Assembly (NCBI RefSeq): GCF_003664595.1
Contig: NZ_QXPZ01000036.1
Location: 26,256-90,255 of the forward strand
DNA length: 64,000 nt
Source: Atopobacter sp. AH10
GTDB taxonomy: Bacteria > Bacillota > Bacilli > Lactobacillales > Aerococcaceae
Direction: 5' to 3'
The notes under the pieces are model-generated. The model saw nothing but the letters and a program-made list of their open reading frames with translations, searched no databases and had not been told where the DNA came from. Positions 40,697 through 49,637 of this stretch are shown in pieces. Position numbers and translations under genes: made by a program. Positions within the stretch are counted from its first letter, which is position 1, and each line of letters starts with the position of its first letter.

Positions 40697-42242
40697 ATGA
40701 GTAGTCAAGGCTTTACCAAAATAGACTTTGCCATATTGATTATTTATTTGTTGGCAGTACTTCTTGCAGGTTTGTTCTTCTCTAAAAAAGATATGAAGGG
40801 GAAGGAATTTTTTTAAGGGTGATGGATCTATCCCTTGGTATGTCACCTCTGTTTCTATATTTGCTACTTTATTGAGTCCGATTTCCTTTATGTCTTTAGC
40901 TGGAAATTCTTTTAAGGGAAGCTGGATTTTGTGGTTTGCTCAACTTGGTATGATCATTGCTATACCAATTGCTATTCGATTCTTTTTACCTATCTATGCA
41001 CGTATGGATATTGATACAGCCTATGACTATCTAGAAAGGCGGTTTAATTCCAAATCTTTACGAGCAATCGGCGCTGCTTTGTTCATTATTTATCAAATTG
41101 GTCGTATGTCCATCATTATGTACTTACCTTCTGCTGCCTTAGCAATTTTAACTGGAATCAATGTAAATGTCTTGATTGTTTTAATGGGTGTTGTTGCCAT
41201 TATCTACTCCTATACAGGAGGAATAAAATCTGTACTTTGGACAGACTTTATTCAAGGGACTGTTTTGCTTATTGGTGTAAGCGTTTCGCTAATCTTTTTG
41301 GTACATGATCTCGATGGAGGGATCGGAACAATTTTCCATTATATGGGAACAGGTAAATTTTTAGCTGCAAATGAACCTCTATTTAACCCTAATCTTTTAA
41401 AGACATCCGTTTTCTTACTAATAGTAGGTGGTGGACTAAATACATTATCTTCCTATATTTCTAGTCAAGATATCGTGCAACGTTTTACGACGACTCAAGA
41501 TATCAAGAAGTTAAATAAAATGATGTTTACAAACGGAGCTTTGTCCATCTTTATTGCAACCGTATTCTATTTAATTGGGACAGGATTGTATGCGCTTTAC
41601 CAAATTCAAAACCCAACGGATCCAGGAGCTAGTATTGCTCAAGACCAAGTGTTTACCTATTTTATTGCCTACCGTTTACCTGTTGGGATCACTGGGCTTT
41701 TATTGGCTGCTATTTATGCGGCGAGTCAATCGACTTTATCAACAGGTTTGAATTCAGTAGCAACTTCTTGGACGCTTGATATTCAAGATCTCATTTCTAA
41801 GGATTTGGATGATGCAAAACGGACATCTATAGCTCGCTTTCTATCATTAGCTGTTGGGATTTTCTCAATCGTGGCTTCCATTATCTTAGCAAAATCAGAT
41901 ATTAAATCAGCTTATGAATGGTTTAATGGTTTTGTTGGTTTAGTTTTAGGTGTACTGGGTGGAATATTCTTCTTGGGAATATTTACGAAAAAGGCAAATA
42001 AATATGGAGCCTATGGAGCTTTGATTACCTCCAGCATTGTGATGGTCTACATTAAATATGGTTTGCCAGCAGAAGCAGTTAGTATTTGGGCTTATACGAT
42101 CATTTCCTTGTGTGTCTCTTTAGTTTCAGGTTATTTAATTTCTCATCTCTTTAAAGATGAAAGAAGTGAAGCACCAAAATTTACGACAGTTTATGATATT
42201 AAAGAAATCAAATCAAATTCAGATTGGTTGGTGAGAAAATAA
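40697..42242 (+). pseudogene. sodium:solute symporter (sialic acid transporter type), frameshifted
   Basis: An SSS-family transporter of about 514 residues if one base is removed. The ATG at 40697 (GGGAGA upstream) opens a frame that stops at 40816 after KGKEFF; the remaining protein (GDGSIPWYVTSVSIFATLLS onward) continues in another frame to 42242. The shift lies in a run of seven T at 40808-40814; six T would restore KEFFKGDG. About 12 membrane segments and the SSS signature region are otherwise intact, with no further stops. It may be a sequencing error, a switchable slippage site or a recent inactivation. Position in the operon indicates sialic acid uptake. Confidence 0.85.
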
Positions 42243-42685
42243 TGGAATTATATCGTTTAAATCATTTAGAAAGCCTCCATAGAGAAGACGTGAAAAGAGT
42301 GGTTGACTACATTAGAAAGCATGATTTATCTCAAGATCAGCCTGGACCTCATGAGATAGAAGATGGATTTTATTATAATGTCCTCTCATATGATTCAACA
42401 GATCCAGAAAATAGGATGTGGGAAAGTCATAAAGAATATTTGGATGTACATGTTCCAATTTCGGGTCGGGAAGGTATCCATCATTCCTTTATAGAGGACA
42501 TGGAGCTAAAAGAATATATAGCAGCTGACGATTGGCAAAAAGGGGAAGGTGAAGCTCAAAATAGGCTTGCTATAGAACCTGGTCAGATACTTGTTTTCGA
42601 TAGAGAAGACATGCACAAAACGGGCATTAAATTGGATCGTTCTTATCCTATCAAGAAAGCTGTATTTAAAGTAAAATATGAGTAG
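42242..42685 (+). CDS. YhcH/YjgK/YiaL family protein (NanQ-like)
   Basis: 147 residues from the ATG that overlaps the symporter stop (TAATG), implying translational coupling. Cupin-like beta-sandwich family DUF386; conserved HKEYLDVHVPISGREGI near residue 62, EDMHKTGI near 122 and a C-terminal KAVFKVK. Members in sialic acid operons act as anomerases (NanQ) that speed conversion between sialic acid anomers. The family is certain, the exact reaction inferred from context. Confidence 0.88.
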   Translation: MELYRLNHLESLHREDVKRVVDYIRKHDLSQDQPGPHEIEDGFYYNVLSYDSTDPENRMWESHKEYLDVHVPISGREGIHHSFIEDMELKEYIAADDWQKGEGEAQNRLAIEPGQILVFDREDMHKTGIKLDRSYPIKKAVFKVKYE

Positions 42686-42743
42686 GGACTACTGGGGCTA
42701 GTACTAGTCCCAGTAAATTTTCAAGTGGATTGAGGGGGATAAT

Positions 42744-43553
42744 ATGACAGATGGATCCTTGGTTCCTTTGATTGAGTCATTGTACGAAAATTTTACGCCA
42801 GTAGAACGATTAATTGCAGATTTTTTCATTAAAGATCGTTGCCAAGGGGAAGATTTTTCTGCTGAGCGGGTGGCGAATAGTCTCCATGTATCCAATGCTT
42901 CACTAACACGTTTTTCCAAAAAATGTGGCTATGCAGGATATCGAGAATTTATTTTTGATTATAAAGAATCTACCCATCACAAAAATACGCTGAGTCAAGA
43001 ATTAACAAAGCGGGTTTTGGATGATTATAGTGAATTGCTTTATAAAACTTATCAGTTAGTTGATGAAGAGCAGATGAATCGGATCATCCAATTATTTGTG
43101 AAGGCAAAACGTGTCTATATTTATGGCAAAGGGAGCTCCGGCTTAGTCGCAGAAGAAATGAAATTCCGTTTTATGCGTTTAGGTTTAATTTGTGAAGCAA
43201 TAACGGATTCTGACATGATGAGGATGAATAACGCCTTGTTAGATGAGGATACTTTGCTTATAGGCATTAGTGTATCGGGAAAAACAAAGGCAGTGATTCA
43301 ATCTTTGGAAATGGCTCATTTAAAAAAGGCAAGCACTCTTTTATTAACAGCTAACAATGATTTGAGTTTTATGGAGTTTTGCGATGAAATTTTATTAATT
43401 GCGGTCAAATCCACTTTAAGTCAAGGAAATATTATTTCCCCACAATTCCCTATTTTAATTATGACTGATATTTTCTATGCTTATTTCTTAGATCAGAACA
43501 GATCGGAAAAAGAACGTATATTCACTTCGACATTAAAAGCCTTAGAAAAATAA
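42744..43553 (+). CDS. RpiR-family transcriptional regulator of the nan operon
   Basis: 269 residues: N-terminal HTH_6 domain (SAERVANSLHVSNASLTRFSKKCG in part: VSNASLTRFSKKCGY, near 45-60) and a C-terminal SIS sugar-phosphate domain (YIYGKGSSGLVAEEMKFRF in part: YGKGSSGLVAEEMK near 130). RpiR regulators in nan operons usually respond to ManNAc-6-P or GlcNAc-6-P. GAGGGGG precedes the ATG. It lies inside the operon it probably controls. Confidence 0.9.
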   Translation: MTDGSLVPLIESLYENFTPVERLIADFFIKDRCQGEDFSAERVANSLHVSNASLTRFSKKCGYAGYREFIFDYKESTHHKNTLSQELTKRVLDDYSELLYKTYQLVDEEQMNRIIQLFVKAKRVYIYGKGSSGLVAEEMKFRFMRLGLICEAITDSDMMRMNNALLDEDTLLIGISVSGKTKAVIQSLEMAHLKKASTLLLTANNDLSFMEFCDEILLIAVKSTLSQGNIISPQFPILIMTDIFYAYFLDQNRSEKERIFTSTLKALEK

Positions 43554-43603
43554 AACTTTTATATTTTGAGGGAAGGAAAGGCATAAAGGAAGAGGGTAAG
43601 ATA

Positions 43604-44500
43604 ATGCATATTTTAGCGGTAGATATAGGTGGAACGACGATTAAAGCGGATATTTATAACGAATTAGGTCAAAGTCAAGGAATGAAAGTCGAATATAAGA
43701 CACCGGTTGACCTTAAAAAAGGCAGTAATAAGATACTCGATAGCATCATTCATATGATTGATGAAAAGATGGAACATTTAAAGCAATCTGGGAGAAAACT
43801 TGACGGTGTAGCTATATCCAGTGCAGGAGTGATTGATTCTGAAAAAGGAAAAGTCATTTATTCCGGCTATACTATCCCACAATATGCAAAAACGAACTTT
43901 ACAGAAACGATTGAAAAGAAATTTGATATACCTTGCAAGGTTTTGAATGATGTGAATGCAGCAGCTTGTGGGGAGTTTGCCTTTGGAAATTATGAACCAA
44001 TGGGGAATTTTGTGTGCTTAACGATTGGAACAGGTGTTGGCGGAGCGATATTAGTTAATGGTGAACTGGTTATGGGACACCAGTTTAGTGCAGGTGAAGT
44101 AGGCTATTTACCTGTTAATGGTCATAGATTTCAAGATATAGCCTCTACTACAGCACTTTGCAGTTACTATAAAAAAATAAGTGGGACAAAAGAAGCTAAT
44201 GGTAGAGATATTTTTAAGGCTTATGATCAAGGAGATCATTTAGCTAAAAAAGCTATTGAATGGCTGACGAAAAATTTAGCAGATGGTTTGTTGGCGATTG
44301 TATACCTCTTGAATCCACGCTATATTGTCTTAGGTGGAGGAATTATGGAAAGAGGAGAAGTTTTAATTCCCTTGATCGAAGAATATTTGGAACAAAATTT
44401 AGAAAGTCCTTTCTTTATGCCAGAAAAAATTTGTCAGGCTAAATTAGGCAATTCAGCTGGCAGATTAGGCGCCCTACATTATTTCCTTCACCACCAATAA
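43604..44500 (+). CDS. nanK: ROK family kinase, probable N-acetylmannosamine kinase
   Basis: 298 residues. ATP motif AVDIGGTTIKADIY at the N-terminus, DVNAAACGEFAFG near 121, and TIGTGVGGAIL near 143 are ROK sugar-kinase features. In this operon it would phosphorylate ManNAc released by the lyase, giving the NanE substrate. The usual ROK zinc cysteine motif is absent; the corresponding region reads GEVGYLPVNG. A strong terminator follows, closing the nan operon. Confidence 0.88.
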   Translation: MHILAVDIGGTTIKADIYNELGQSQGMKVEYKTPVDLKKGSNKILDSIIHMIDEKMEHLKQSGRKLDGVAISSAGVIDSEKGKVIYSGYTIPQYAKTNFTETIEKKFDIPCKVLNDVNAAACGEFAFGNYEPMGNFVCLTIGTGVGGAILVNGELVMGHQFSAGEVGYLPVNGHRFQDIASTTALCSYYKKISGTKEANGRDIFKAYDQGDHLAKKAIEWLTKNLADGLLAIVYLLNPRYIVLGGGIMERGEVLIPLIEEYLEQNLESPFFMPEKICQAKLGNSAGRLGALHYFLHHQ

Positions 44501-44589
44501 ACTATTATCCTGATAGGAAAGCTTTTCACCTAGTCAATCATCACTAGAGATGGAAAAGAAAAAACTGAAAATACCACTGGAAGGAATGG

Positions 44590-44643
44590 ATACCTCCAAA
44601 GTAGACAGGCTAATAACCTCAATCTACTTTGGAGGTATTTTTT
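44590..44643 (+). terminator. terminator of the nan operon
   Basis: A perfect 16-bp stem (ATACCTCCAAAGTAGA at 44590-44605 with its complement at 44623-44638) is followed by T6. Confidence 0.95.
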
Positions 44644-44699
44644 GGCTTAAAAGTTCAAAATCTATGGAATGTAGGTTGTATAAAAAGAAAGAGTCAATA

Positions 44700-45458
44700 T
44701 TAATAAAGAAATTCAATATCTAAAGATAAAGATGCTTTTTCCAATTCGTCATTTTTTTTATCAGAGATTATTACATCTATTTTATTCATTGAGGTAACAA
44801 TAAAAGGGTGTTGGTGACTATATTTTGTGTGATCAGATAAATAAATCGATTTTTTGGCTAAGTGAATAAGATGACGCTTAAATTTAGCTTGATAGTAGTT
44901 TGCTTCATATATTGCGTGCGTATCAAATCCTGTGGTTGAAAAAAGACATAAATCAAAATTAAATTGATGAAGATAAGGTAAACTGAATTCCTTAACTATG
45001 CTCTCAGCATCTCTAATAAGTTCACCTCCAACTAGATATATTTTACTTGAATAAGATGTTTTATTTATAAGTTCATGAGCGAGACCTAAACCGTTTGTTA
45101 CAATAACCAAGTTGGGAATATTATGAATAAAAGGCACCATTGCTTTTGTTGTACTAGAAGCATCCATGAATAGACACATTCCTCTTCCAATAAAGTTACT
45201 AGCTATTTCAGCGATATGTTTTTTTTCTTCGATTAATACATGATCTCTGTATTGAGGAAGGACTTCTTGATTCGATCCAATTTCAATCATAGCTCCCCCA
45301 CGAAAGCGGCGTATGAGCCCTTCTGTTTCTAATTCTATTAATACTCTCCTTAGTGTAGCAGGTGAACAATATAGGAACTGTTGCATTGAGTCATTTGAGA
45401 GCTTCTTTTTACTTCTTAACAAATCAAGTAATTGTTCCTTACGGGGCATTGTTGTCAT
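44700..45458 (-). CDS. DeoR-family transcriptional regulator
   Basis: 252 residues: N-terminal DeoR winged helix (RKEQLLDLLRSKKKLSNDSMQQ region, RRVLIELETEGLIRRFRGGA in part: ELETEGLIRRFRGG near 45-58) and the C-terminal sugar-phosphate sensor domain (FMDASSTTKAM near 97, IYLVGGEL near 145). DeoR regulators commonly repress sugar operons until a phosphosugar binds. It is divergent from the fucosidase-PTS operon, which it most likely controls. AAAGGAG lies 12 bases before the ATG, slightly long. Confidence 0.88.
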   Translation of the reverse strand: MTTMPRKEQLLDLLRSKKKLSNDSMQQFLYCSPATLRRVLIELETEGLIRRFRGGAMIEIGSNQEVLPQYRDHVLIEEKKHIAEIASNFIGRGMCLFMDASSTTKAMVPFIHNIPNLVIVTNGLGLAHELINKTSYSSKIYLVGGELIRDAESIVKEFSLPYLHQFNFDLCLFSTTGFDTHAIYEANYYQAKFKRHLIHLAKKSIYLSDHTKYSHQHPFIVTSMNKIDVIISDKKNDELEKASLSLDIEFLY

Positions 45459-45584
45459 AGAATATATATTCTCCTTTAGTAAAGATGTGTTGTTGATTTT
45501 ATTAAGCTTATTAGCGTTTGGATAATTTCTGAAGAATAAGATGAACTATCTTCAATTTACTTTTCAAGTATAGCATTACTAAAG

Positions 45585-45598
45585 TGTAAACGATACCA
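45585..45598 (+). promoter_or_regulatory. cre-like site before the fucosidase operon
   Basis: TGTAAACGATACCA fits TGWAANCGNTNWCA at 13 of 14 positions. It lies 32 bases before the chosen fucosidase ATG, a position suited to CcpA repression. Confidence 0.65.
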
Positions 45599-45629
45599 TG
45601 GAATAAAGAGAATGATTGGAGATATAGAG

Positions 45630-46934
45630 ATGAATAAAAAAAATGAATGGTTTAAAATTGGAAAATATGGACTTTTTATACATTTTGGATTGTATTCAAT
45701 TGCAGCTCGGCATGAATGGGTTCAAACTTTGGAAGAGATTCCTACAGAAATTTATGCTCAGTATAAGGATTATTTCAATCCCGATTTGTTAAATCCAAAA
45801 GAATGGGCAAATAAGGCAAAAGAAATGGGATTTAAATATGTCATTATTACTTGTCGACACCATGATGGATTTTCTTTATGGGATACTAAATATTCAGAAT
45901 ATAATATCACTAATACGCCGTATAAAAAAGATTTATTAAGAGAATTGATTGATGAGTTTAGAAATGCTGGTATACATATAGGATTGTATTATTCCTTGTT
46001 AGATTGGCATCGAAAAGACTTTTTAGTTGATGGATATCATCCTATGAGAAATAATTCTAAATATATAGAAAAATACCCAGGTAATATGGATACTTATAGG
46101 CAATTTATAAGACATCAAGTTGAAGAGTTATTAACTCAATATGGGAAAATAGATTACTTGTGGTTTGACTTTTCGTATGAATCGAGAAAATGGGGAAAGT
46201 TAGTTGGCAAAGGGCCAGATGATTGGGGAAGTGAAGAACTGGAAAAACTCATTTATAAACTACAACCAAATATATTGTTAAATGACAGATTAGGGCTTAA
46301 TCGAGGTGTCCAAACACCAGAACAATTTGCTAGAAGTAAAGGTATGGATAATGAAGATGATCTTTGGGAAACTGTTCAAACATTAAACAATAGCTGGGGT
46401 TATGATCGAGATAATTATAATTTTAAATCCTCAGAATTAGTTATAAAACAATTAGTGGATAGCGTTTCAAAGGGTGGTAATTTTGTTATAAATATAGGGC
46501 CTGATGGTAGAGGAAAATGGGATAAAAGATCAGTTTCGATCTTGAATGAAGTAGGGGAATGGTTAAAAATTAATGGCATATCTATCTATGGAACGTCCCC
46601 TTCGAAATATAAGGCTCCTGTAGATTGTCGTTATACTCAAAAAGGTAATAAATTATATTTACATGTTTTTAGCTGGCCATATAGAACTATTTTATTACCT
46701 GAGTTAGGAGGTAAAATTAGTTTTGCTAGATTGCTAGATGATGGCTCAGAAATTAGATTTGTAGATACGAAAGGTCTCACAGATGATAGACCAAGCAATA
46801 CAAATTTATATAAAGAAATAACAGAAGTTCATGTGAAAGAGTCGTTGGATCCTACTATGGTCATGTTGAATTTACCTATTCATCAGCCAAACTCATATGT
46901 AACTGTGATTGAACTGACGTTAAAAAATAAATAG
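45630..46934 (+). CDS. alpha-L-fucosidase, glycoside hydrolase family 29
   Basis: 434 residues from the ATG at 45630 (TTGGAG 8 bases upstream; an ATG at 45612 lacks a good site). N-terminal KYGLFIHFGLYSI, TCRHHDGFSLWDT near 75 and IDYLWFDF with the probable nucleophile Asp180 are GH29 signatures. There is no signal peptide, so it acts inside the cell on an imported, probably phosphorylated, fucosyl-oligosaccharide. It heads an operon with a mannose-class PTS, an arrangement like the alf fucosyl-GlcNAc locus of Lactobacillus casei. Confidence 0.93.
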   Translation: MNKKNEWFKIGKYGLFIHFGLYSIAARHEWVQTLEEIPTEIYAQYKDYFNPDLLNPKEWANKAKEMGFKYVIITCRHHDGFSLWDTKYSEYNITNTPYKKDLLRELIDEFRNAGIHIGLYYSLLDWHRKDFLVDGYHPMRNNSKYIEKYPGNMDTYRQFIRHQVEELLTQYGKIDYLWFDFSYESRKWGKLVGKGPDDWGSEELEKLIYKLQPNILLNDRLGLNRGVQTPEQFARSKGMDNEDDLWETVQTLNNSWGYDRDNYNFKSSELVIKQLVDSVSKGGNFVINIGPDGRGKWDKRSVSILNEVGEWLKINGISIYGTSPSKYKAPVDCRYTQKGNKLYLHVFSWPYRTILLPELGGKISFARLLDDGSEIRFVDTKGLTDDRPSNTNLYKEITEVHVKESLDPTMVMLNLPIHQPNSYVTVIELTLKNK

Positions 46935-46948
46935 GAGGATGAGCCAAA

Positions 46949-47881
46949 ATGCATTCAGTTATCCATTTAGTTTTAGCTTCTCATGGAAGATTTGCTGAGG
47001 GAATGAAAGATAGCATTCAAATGATTTTCGGATCAACGAAAAATCTTCACTATTTGGTATTTTATCCGGATGAGTCACCTGAAGACTTTCGAAGGAAAGT
47101 AGAAGTTTTAACAAAATCGTTTGAAGAAAATAGTAAGATAGTTTTTTTGACAGATATTAAAGGGGGGACACCATATAACCAAATAGAACAATTTAAAGAA
47201 ACTGTTGATTTACCCATTGAAATTATTTCTGGGATAAATCTCCCTACTGTTTTACAATGTTACAGTGCTGTATTGAGTGGTGAAACAGATTTGGCAATAA
47301 TTGTTAATAAAGGAGTAATCGAGGGAGAGAAATCTCTTCAATCAACAGTTGACAGAAGAAGTGATTGTCAAGAAACAGAGATAAGTAGTGAAGGGGATAT
47401 AAAAGAAGCATTCGGTATCACTCATGTTAGATTAGATGAAAGACTTATACATGGTCAAATTGCCACACTTTGGGTAGGATATTTGAAAGTAAATAGAATT
47501 ATGGTTATAGATGATGATATCGTAAAGAATGAAGTGGCGAAATCATCGTTAAAATCAGCTGTTCCTTCAGGAGTTAAATTAAGTATTCTTACTGTTAAAA
47601 ATGCAGCGAAAAGAATAAAAGAAAAAGTATATAGTGGTCAAAAAGTATTGGTGATTTTAAAAAATATAGACACTCTGTTTAAACTTTTAGAATGCGGAGC
47701 ACCGATACAAGAGATTAATTTGGGTAATGCAAGTCCTAAAGACAATACTGTTTCTATAAATAAGTCGCTATTTTTACCTCAAGATGCTATAGATAAACTA
47801 TTATCCTTAGAAAAGTCTGGATTTAGGGTGACGGTTCAAATGGTTCCCATGGATGAAAAGAAGTTTTTAAACTATAAATAA
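46949..47881 (+). CDS. PTS mannose-class EIIAB fusion
   Basis: 310 residues. EIIA domain (1-125): IHLVLASHGRFAEGM with the phosphorylated His12. A linker of about 25 residues leads to the EIIB domain (157-310): HVRLDERLIHGQIATLWV with the phosphorylated His168. Together they pass phosphate from HPr to the sugar during import. GGAGGATGAG precedes the ATG, 14 bases after the fucosidase stop. This is the only EIIA in the window, so it may also serve the second PTS at 53-55 kb. Confidence 0.93.
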   Translation: MHSVIHLVLASHGRFAEGMKDSIQMIFGSTKNLHYLVFYPDESPEDFRRKVEVLTKSFEENSKIVFLTDIKGGTPYNQIEQFKETVDLPIEIISGINLPTVLQCYSAVLSGETDLAIIVNKGVIEGEKSLQSTVDRRSDCQETEISSEGDIKEAFGITHVRLDERLIHGQIATLWVGYLKVNRIMVIDDDIVKNEVAKSSLKSAVPSGVKLSILTVKNAAKRIKEKVYSGQKVLVILKNIDTLFKLLECGAPIQEINLGNASPKDNTVSINKSLFLPQDAIDKLLSLEKSGFRVTVQMVPMDEKKFLNYK

Positions 47882-47896
47882 AAGTAGGTGAGGACG

Positions 47897-48706
47897 ATGG
47901 AAATTCAAATATGGCAAATTATTGTGCTATCTTTACTAGGAGGATTTGCAATTGTTGAGAATTTGAGTACTTGTGTTTTAGCTAATCAAGCATTAATGAT
48001 GGGTACCATTACAGGGATTGTTATGGGGGACTTAAAAACTGGTTTGGCTGTTGGTGCTACTTTACAATTAATGGGATTGGGAATACAAGCGTATGGAGGA
48101 GCTAGTGTTCCTGATTATATGACAGCGTCTATTGTTGGAACTGCATTTGCAGTATCTAGCGGAAAAGGAATTGAATTTGGTATTGGTTTAGCAGTCCCAG
48201 TAGCCTTACTGATGATACAATTGGATATTTTGGCTCGTTTTGGAAATGTATTCTTACAAAGACAAATAGATAATGCTATCAAAGAAAAAAAGGAGTATTT
48301 AATTTCTCGTTACCATTATTTAGGTATATTGAATTGGGGATTATCTCGTGCTTTACCTATTTTCATTGTATTTTGCTTTGGACAAAGAGTTGTTGATTTG
48401 ATTTCACATACTATTCCTAGTTGGTTAACTGGTGGATTATCTGTTGCAGGAGGAATTTTACCAGCTGTAGGTATCGCTATCTTATTACGCTATTTGCCAG
48501 CAAAGAATTATTTAACTTTTTTGATAATTGGATTTCTTGCTGTTGCCTATCTTAAGATGTCTGTTTTTGGGGTTGCATTATTAGGATTAGCTTGCGCTCT
48601 TTATGCTTTTCAACAAGCAATTAAGTCATCAGAAAATACCAGTTATATATCTGAATCGGAAAGTTCCATGGGGAAGGGGCTGCTTAATGATGAGTACGAA
48701 AATTAA
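47897..48706 (+). CDS. PTS mannose-class EIIC (fucosidase operon)
   Basis: 269 residues from the ATG at 47897 (AGGTGAGG upstream). Polytopic membrane protein with EIIC-man motifs LGGFAIVENLSTCVLANQALM (in part: GGFAIVENLS), GVTLQLMGLG-like GATLQLMGLGIQAYGGASVPDYMT (in part: YGGASVPDY near 60), and GGILPAVGIAILLRYLP near 185. With EIID it forms the membrane channel for the sugar. It overlaps EIID by 17-20 bases. Confidence 0.93.
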   Translation: MEIQIWQIIVLSLLGGFAIVENLSTCVLANQALMMGTITGIVMGDLKTGLAVGATLQLMGLGIQAYGGASVPDYMTASIVGTAFAVSSGKGIEFGIGLAVPVALLMIQLDILARFGNVFLQRQIDNAIKEKKEYLISRYHYLGILNWGLSRALPIFIVFCFGQRVVDLISHTIPSWLTGGLSVAGGILPAVGIAILLRYLPAKNYLTFLIIGFLAVAYLKMSVFGVALLGLACALYAFQQAIKSSENTSYISESESSMGKGLLNDEYEN

Positions 48707-49484
48707 TGATAAAATACTTTCTAAAGTAAGTAAAAGATGGATTATTGGAAGTCAGCTTTCTTGGAACTATGAAAGAATGATGGGTGGTGGATATCTTTAC
48801 TCTATTTTGCCATTTTTAAAAGAAAATTATGGAGATAAATCAGAAGAATATTATGAAATGGTTGATACTCATAGCCAATTTTTTAATACTACACCTCATA
48901 TGGGTGGGTTTATCCTGGGGATGGATATGGCAACTGAAGAAGTAGAAGGATTGAAAGCTAAAGAAGCTATTACTAGTTTAAAAACTGGTTTGATGGGTTC
49001 TTTTGCGGGTGTTGGAGATACTATATTTGGTGTGCTATTTCCAACAGTATTCGGATCTGTAGCATCTTATATGGCCTTAAAAGGGAATAGTATAGGATTA
49101 ATTCTATGGATTATTGTTAATTTAGGATTATTAGTATTTAGATATTATTCGGTAGGGATCGGCTATAAACAAGGACTAAAGTTAGTGGATACTATGTCTG
49201 GAAGAATGAAAGCACTCACACATTCAGCTACATTGCTGGGAGTGACAGTAATAGGAGCAATGATTCCATCGGTAATAAACGCAAAAATTACTTGGGTATT
49301 TACTTCAGGTAAGGTTAAATTAAATGTTCAAGATACTTTAGATCAAATTATGCCAATGCTTATTCCAGCTATTATAGTTGCTATAGTCTATTGGCTTTTA
49401 GGTAAAAAAGCATTCAATTCAACAAGAGTTATTATGTTAGTTATTATTTTTTCAATAATTATGCGATTATTACAGGTTATGTAG
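48690..49484 (+). CDS. PTS mannose-class EIID (fucosidase operon)
   Basis: 264 residues. Two adjacent ATGs (48687, 48690) follow AAGGGG; either may be used. SQLSWNYERMMGGGYLYSILP (in part: NYERMMGGGYLYS near 25), FFNTTPHMGGFILG near 65 and GLMGSFAGVGDTIF near 102 are EIID-man signatures. It partners with EIIC in the membrane. Last gene of the fucosidase operon; a long stem follows. Confidence 0.93.
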   Translation: MSTKINDKILSKVSKRWIIGSQLSWNYERMMGGGYLYSILPFLKENYGDKSEEYYEMVDTHSQFFNTTPHMGGFILGMDMATEEVEGLKAKEAITSLKTGLMGSFAGVGDTIFGVLFPTVFGSVASYMALKGNSIGLILWIIVNLGLLVFRYYSVGIGYKQGLKLVDTMSGRMKALTHSATLLGVTVIGAMIPSVINAKITWVFTSGKVKLNVQDTLDQIMPMLIPAIIVAIVYWLLGKKAFNSTRVIMLVIIFSIIMRLLQVM

Positions 49485-49544
49485 GATACAATAAAATTTA
49501 ATACATGTTAGTTGTGTAGTATTAGTGAATAAAAAGAAAGTTTT

Positions 49545-49587
49545 TATGTAAAAGACTTCGTCCAGGAATAGCGAAGTCTTTTACATA
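49545..49587. terminator. terminator between convergent EIID and ROK genes
   Basis: A 16-bp stem, TATGTAAAAGACTTCG (49545-49560) with CGAAGTCTTTTACATA (49572-49587). T-rich sequence follows on the minus strand; on the plus strand the U-run is poor. Confidence 0.8.
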
Positions 49588-49637
49588 CGTAATATTGATA
49601 AATAAAAAATATAAAAGACAAGAAACATGTAAAATTA

